5,891 nt of DNA from Pseudomonadota bacterium. GTDB lineage: Bacteria > Myxococcota_A > Polyangia > Polyangiales > Ga0077539. The position numbers and the translations under genes were made by a program. The notes under the pieces were generated by a model. It made no database searches, had not been told where the DNA came from, and saw only the letters and a program-made list of their open reading frames with translations. Shown piece after piece: positions 1 to 5,891 of this stretch (positions are counted from its first letter, which is position 1; the number at the start of each line of letters is the position of its first letter). The DNA lies in NCBI GenBank assembly GCA_023428035.1, contig JAEYZO010000665.1, positions 1 to 5,891 of the forward strand. Direction: 5' to 3'.

Positions 1-10
1 CCCCCCCCCC
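1..10. repeat. Homopolymer tract C10 at the window edge
   Basis: The window begins with ten C, a second tract sixteen bases from the one at 27-36, in the same gene. Its true length cannot be judged because it touches the edge. It may be real or reflect a sequencing or assembly problem. Confidence 0.8.
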
Positions 11-900
11 GGGGTGCGGCGCCAGACCCCCCCCCCGAGGGCGTCGGCGCCGTAGGGCTGCACCGCGGGCAACACCACCTGCGCGAGCGCGTCGATGCGC
101 GGGCCGAGGCGCACCCCCGCGAGCAGGCCCAGCGACACCCGGGGCGAGGTCGCGTCGACCTCGCCGGGGTTGCCCGTGGCGAAGCCCGAGGTGAGGCCGA
201 AGAAGATCCGGTCCTCGGGGTGCACGATCACCCGCAGGGGAACGTAGAAGACGCCCCGCACCCTCGCCTCGGCCGAGAGGACGCGCTGGTAGAAGGCCCC
301 CGTCTCGATCCGCAGCCGCGCTGACGCGAAGACGAAATGCACGGGGAGCCCCGCGCCGAAGCTCCACGCGCTGTCTTCGCCGAGGGGGGCCACGCCCATG
401 AGCTCGACGCCCGCGCGCACGATCCGCGAGGGGTCGTCGGCGAAGGCCCAGCGCAGCCGCAGGTAGGGGTTCGCGAAGAAGCCGTTGCCGGTCTGAAAGA
501 CCTCGTCGCGGCCGATGCGCGCGTGGCGGTCGGGGGAGACCGGGTCCCCGAGGCGCACCCCCACGCCGCCGTCGAGCTCGAAGCCGCGGCCGAGGCCGGC
601 GATCACCGCGAAGTGAAAGCCCAGCGCCCCCGCGTCGCCGCCGCGGGCGTTGGGCAGGTCGGTGCTCGAGAAGCCGAGGCCGAAGAGCAGCCCCACGCGG
701 CCTCCCTGGAGGACCAGCGGGCGCGTCGCGTAGCGGGGCCAGCCCGCGGGGTGGTCGACGGCGGGGGAGCGCTGCGCCTCGGGGGGCACGTTCGGCGAGG
801 CCGCGTCGGCGCGGGACCACTGCGCGCCCTGCGCGCGCGCCGCGAGGGGCGAGAGCGTGAGGGCGAGGGCGAGGCTGAGCGTGGAGGGGGAGGAGCGCAT
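1..900 (-). CDS. Exported protein, predicted outer-membrane beta-barrel, 3' end missing
   Basis: The frame is open from an ATG at 898-900 to the left edge, giving 300 residues with no stop, so the C-terminus is missing. Residues 1-23 look like a Sec signal peptide: an Arg near the N-terminus, a Leu/Ala-rich core (about 8-20) and an Ala-Arg-Ala cleavage site before Gln24. After a Pro/Ala-rich linker (about 25-60) the chain consists of alternating polar/apolar, Gly- and aromatic-rich stretches separated by short turns with Asp, Pro and Gly (about 66-78, 94-118, 143-172, 178-205, 214-242, 254-283). This is the pattern of outer-membrane beta strands. I recognise no specific family, so function is unknown. 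The start is chosen because the signal peptide begins there and an in-frame TGA lies upstream at 934-936. No clear Shine-Dalgarno precedes it; the leader is a GC hairpin and translation may be coupled to frr, 25 bases upstream. Near the visible end, two ten-G runs encode Gly triplets. Confidence 0.75.
   Translation of the reverse strand, partial: MRSSPSTLSLALALTLSPLAARAQGAQWSRADAASPNVPPEAQRSPAVDHPAGWPRYATRPLVLQGGRVGLLFGLGFSSTDLPNARGGDAGALGFHFAVIAGLGRGFELDGGVGVRLGDPVSPDRHARIGRDEVFQTGNGFFANPYLRLRWAFADDPSRIVRAGVELMGVAPLGEDSAWSFGAGLPVHFVFASARLRIETGAFYQRVLSAEARVRGVFYVPLRVIVHPEDRIFFGLTSGFATGNPGEVDATSPRVSLGLLAGVRLGPRIDALAQVVLPAVQPYGADALGGGVWRRTPGGG
27..36. repeat. Homopolymer tract C10
   Basis: Ten consecutive C (ten G in the coding strand) lie inside the exported-protein gene and encode a Gly triplet. 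Such tracts are prone to slippage, and a one-base change would shift the reading frame near the visible 3' end. Confidence 0.9.
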
Positions 901-906
901 GGCGGA

Positions 907-924
907 GGGGGCGTGAGCGCCCCC
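907..924 (-). other. GC hairpin between frr and the exported-protein gene
   Basis: A perfect 7-base-pair inverted repeat (GGGGGCG / CGCCCCC) with a 4-base loop occupies most of the 25-base gap between the frr stop and the next ATG. No T-run follows it on the minus strand, so it is not a standard intrinsic terminator. It covers the place where a ribosome binding site for the downstream gene would be. It could therefore mask initiation, mark an RNA-processing site, or act as a weak terminator or attenuator. The structure is seen; the role is inferred. Confidence 0.5.
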
Positions 925-925
925 G

Positions 926-1483
926 TCACACGGTCATGATGTCCTTCTCTTTGGCCGCGACGATCTCGTCGGTGGTCTTCACCGCGGCGGCGACGATCTC
1001 CTCGGCCTTCTTCCAGGCGGCGTCGCCCTCGTCTTCACCCACGTCGCCGTCCTTCACCATCGCGTCGATCATGTCCTTGGCGTCCTTGCGGTGCTTTCGG
1101 ATCGCGATCTTGCACTCCTCGCCGTGCTTCCTCGCGCTCTTGGCGATCTCCCTCCGGCGCTCCTCGGTGAGCGAGGGGAGCGGGATGCGCAGCACCTCGC
1201 CGTCGATCATCGGGTTGAGCCCGAGGTCGGTCTCGCGGATCGCCTTGTCGACGGCCTTCGCCTGCCCGCGCTCCCACACCTTGATCTGGATGAGCCTGGG
1301 CTCGGGCACGCTGATCGTCGCCATGTTCGCGATGGGCGTCGGGGTGCCGTAGTAGTCCACCCGCACGCCGTCGAGCATCGAGGGGTTCGCCCGGCCCGTG
1401 CGCAGCCGCGACAGCTCGCGCTTGAGCGCGTCGTGGGCCTTGGTGTTCGAGGCCTTCAGGTCCTCGAGGATCTCGTCGAGCAT
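926..1483 (-). CDS. frr: Ribosome recycling factor
   Basis: This cytoplasmic factor acts with EF-G to split the post-termination ribosome so that its subunits can be reused; it is normally essential. The protein has 185 residues, the usual length, and aligns to the E. coli protein as I remember it without gaps over at least the first 132 residues. Visible hallmarks are LRTGRANPS (27-35), the hinge and domain II start YYGTPTP (44-50), DLGLNP (86-91) and PLPSLTEERR (101-110). Arg132, the conserved functional arginine of the long helical domain, is present within HRKDAKD. The N-terminal and C-terminal thirds (about 1-30 and 105-185) form the three-helix bundle and the middle forms domain II. The ATG is supported by an AGGAG ten bases upstream and by alignment of the N-terminus. 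Unusually, pyrH is not upstream; dnaE2 is, across a 247-base gap with its own promoter-like sequence. The 3' neighbour is an exported protein rather than uppS or cdsA. Confidence 0.98.
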   Translation of the reverse strand: MLDEILEDLKASNTKAHDALKRELSRLRTGRANPSMLDGVRVDYYGTPTPIANMATISVPEPRLIQIKVWERGQAKAVDKAIRETDLGLNPMIDGEVLRIPLPSLTEERRREIAKSARKHGEECKIAIRKHRKDAKDMIDAMVKDGDVGEDEGDAAWKKAEEIVAAAVKTTDEIVAAKEKDIMTV

Positions 1484-1493
1484 CGCGTCTTCG

Positions 1494-1498
1494 CTCCT
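1494..1498 (-). promoter_or_regulatory. Ribosome binding site of frr
   Basis: The minus strand reads AGGAG, a strong Shine-Dalgarno core, ten bases before the frr ATG. It supports the chosen start. The spacing is slightly long but within the workable range. Confidence 0.7.
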
Positions 1499-1525
1499 GG
1501 TCTGGGGCCCCGACAGGGCGCCGAT

Positions 1526-1554
1526 GCTTTAGCCCTTTTCCCCACGGAAGTGAA
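1526..1554 (-). promoter_or_regulatory. Candidate sigma-70-type promoter of frr
   Basis: On the minus strand TTCACT (1549-1554, -35 candidate) is separated by exactly 17 bases from TAAAGC (1526-1531, -10 candidate). The boxes match TTGACA at 4 of 6 and TATAAT at 3 of 6 positions, so the match is weak. It sits in the only AT-richer patch of the gap (a run of four A and CTAAAGC). A start about 7 bases downstream of the -10 box would give a leader of roughly 35 bases carrying the AGGAG site. This would let frr be transcribed independently of the DNA-damage operon upstream. Confidence 0.35.
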
Positions 1555-1605
1555 CCGTCGACCCGTTCCTCTCGCGCCTCGCTCGGGGGTACCGTCGCCC
1601 CCGCG

Positions 1606-1730
1606 AAGGAGCCCTCGCGCGACGCCGCCGCCCTCCACGCCGAGCTCTCCACGGTGGAGCGCGAGCTCGCCTACGCCCGCGCCGGCTCGCGCCGCCCTCG
1701 ACGCCGTAGCGCCGGCCGCGTCGTCATCGA

Positions 1731-1737
<7 letters not shown>
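1606..1737 (+). pseudogene. Start-less plus-strand reading frame, possible gene remnant
   Basis: A plus-strand frame ends at TGA 1735-1737 and reads 43 codons from 1606, with no ATG, GTG or TTG at a plausible upstream start. From 1621 to 1680 all 20 codons end in G or C, as in the real genes here. The peptide in that stretch (DAAALHAELSTVERELAYAR) has the heptad-like pattern of an amphipathic or coiled-coil helix. After about 1680 third-base GC falls in this frame, while the next frame continues with an Ala-rich helical peptide (AARAALDAVAPAAS). That would fit a one-base frameshift in a decayed gene. It converges on dnaE2 and overlaps its last codons. Chance is a real alternative in such GC-rich DNA. 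An internal GTG at 1654 could open a 27-residue peptide but has no ribosome binding site. Confidence 0.25.
1647..1659. repeat. Short inverted repeat downstream of dnaE2
   Basis: CTCCAC and GTGGAG face each other across a single G, giving a 5-base-pair stem with a 3-base loop when folded. It lies about 72 bases beyond the dnaE2 stop. No T-run follows on the minus strand, so a terminator role for the mutasome operon is only a possibility. Confidence 0.25.
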
Positions 1738-4819
<3,082 letters not shown>

Positions 4820-4823
<4 letters not shown>

Positions 4824-5891
4824 TCCACCGCCCCCTGGAGCACCCAGCGACGTCGCTCCCGGTCTTCGTAGACCCACAGGAGGTCTCCGCGCCGCGTCTC
4901 GGCGAAGTGGTAGTGGCGCCGCAGGTCCTTCGCCCACCAGCGGCCCTCGATCACGTAGGGGCCGCGCAGGTCGGTCACCGCGCCGTGCGCGAAGCTCCCG
5001 AGGATCCATCCGTCGTCGTGGGTGTGACGGCTGCGCGCGGGCTGCGGCAGCGCGGGCGTGAACACCCGACGCACCAGGGGAGGGTCCTCCACCGCGACGG
5101 CCTCGGGGGCGCGCAGGTCCACCGTGGGCTCCCAGCGAAAGCGCGCCTCGGGCAGGTGCGCGTCGGTCACCACGGCGCGCACCACCGACGTCTCCCCGTA
5201 CTCCGCGCGCAACCTCGCGAGGGCCCTGCGCGCCGCGGCGAGGTCCCGCGGGGCCTTCGCGTCGGTGAGCGACGTCTGCGCCCGCGCGAAGGGCGCGCCC
5301 TCGACGGTGACCTCGACCGAGACGGCGCCCGAGTCGAGGCGCAGGTGATCGAGACGTCTCCGCACGAGGTCGATGACCTGGGGCTCCGAGAGCGTGGGCT
5401 CGGCGGGCTCCACCGCGCTCTCGACGCGGCCGCCGAGGTCTAGGGTGAGCGCGAGGCTGAGACGTCGCAGGGCCTCTCCGCGCGACGAGAGCGTCGACCA
5501 CCACGGCGCGAGGAGACGTCTCACCGCCTCGGCGAGGCTCGCCACGTCTCCCACGGGGAAATCCAGGTCGAGCCGCGCGGTCATGGGCGGAGTGTCGGGG
5601 GCGGGCTCCAGCGGCGCCCAGCGCGCGCCCGACGCGAGCGCGTGGAGGGCGTGGGCCTCGTCGCCGAAGCGCGCCCGCACCCCATCGGGGGGCAGCGCGA
5701 CGAAGGCCCCCACGGTGGTGACCCCGAGCTGACGCAGGCCCTCGCGCAGCGCGTGAGGAAAGCCCACGCGGTCGAGCGGCACCCTGCGCGCGGCGGCGGC
5801 CTCGTCGGCGAGGTCGCGGTACGCCACCACCCGCGCGCCCGAGCCGCCGATGACGTGCGCGCGAGCGAGGGCCGCGGTGTTGAAGCGCTGG
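4820..5891 (-). CDS. imuB: ImuB, Y-family polymerase-like mutasome subunit, 5' end missing
   Basis: Only the C-terminal 356 residues are visible; the frame is open to the right edge, so the true start and the whole palm lie outside. In the known system ImuB is a catalytically dead Y-family relative that connects DnaE2 and ImuA to the beta clamp. Visible, in fragment numbering: RFNTAALARAH at 2-12, typical of the family just before the thumb; a helix-hairpin-helix-like thumb (about 48-88, LREGLRQLGVTTVGAF); a little-finger-like region (about 100-200); and a C-terminal module (about 306-356) with GPYVIEGRWW, HYHFAETRRGD and RRRWVLQG, matching the domain I remember as DUF6504 at the end of ImuB-type proteins. 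A sequence QTSLTD (205-210, bases 5261-5278) sits where ImuB proteins carry the QLxLF-like clamp motif, but it lacks the usual aromatic. Whether catalytic acidic residues are absent cannot be seen. Identity rests on these motifs and on the GTGA overlap with dnaE2. Confidence 0.87.

Noticed and set aside
337..939. Plus-strand frame and a minus-strand frame (603-929) over the exported-protein gene
   Set aside because: Low-complexity shadows; the third frame gives a signal peptide and beta-strand pattern.
1584..1603. Stem of C plus five G with C-rich partner as a dnaE2 terminator
   Set aside because: The stem is only 6 base pairs with an 8-base loop and no T-run follows on the minus strand; it is expected by chance at this GC content.
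1484..1730. tRNA, riboswitch, CRISPR or attachment site in the gap
   Set aside because: No cloverleaf, no spaced direct repeats and no conserved riboswitch core could be seen.
4824..5504. Upstream extension of the dnaE2 frame to 5504, adding about 227 residues
   Set aside because: The extension is Arg/Pro/Gly-rich, lies fully inside imuB in another frame and has no DnaE2 homology; the family N-terminus begins at the GTG at 4821-4823.

Overview
The window is very GC-rich DNA, with almost every codon ending in G or C. It carries four protein genes, all on the minus strand, so they read from the right edge to the left edge. GC content, codon bias, a DnaE2-type mutasome and a predicted outer-membrane protein fit a Gram-negative, high-GC bacterium. 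A myxobacterium or related deltaproteobacterium is my best guess, but this is inference and no rRNA or tRNA is present to test it.

Right part (1731-5891): a translesion-synthesis operon. The C-terminal part of an ImuB-like protein enters from the right edge. Its stop overlaps the GTG start of a complete error-prone DNA polymerase, DnaE2 (ImuC, 1030 residues), by four bases (GTGA). In the known system ImuB links DnaE2 to the sliding clamp and to ImuA, and the complex copies damaged DNA with mutations. Any imuA and the operon promoter (often LexA-controlled) would lie beyond the right edge.

Middle (1484-1730): a 247-base gap. It holds a plausible promoter and ribosome binding site for frr, two short inverted repeats, and a start-less plus-strand reading frame with coding-like codon use that may be a gene remnant.

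Left part (1-1483): frr, a complete ribosome recycling factor of 185 residues, followed after 25 bases by a gene for an exported, probably outer-membrane beta-barrel protein. That gene runs off the left edge. The gap between them is filled by a perfect GC hairpin. The visible 3' part of the last gene contains two runs of ten C (ten G in the coding strand), one of them exactly at the window edge.

I do not see a novel defence or mobile system. The points most worth a second look are the paired homopolymer tracts in the surface-protein gene, the unusual setting of frr away from pyrH, the degenerate PHP domain of DnaE2 and the degenerate clamp-binding motif of ImuB.
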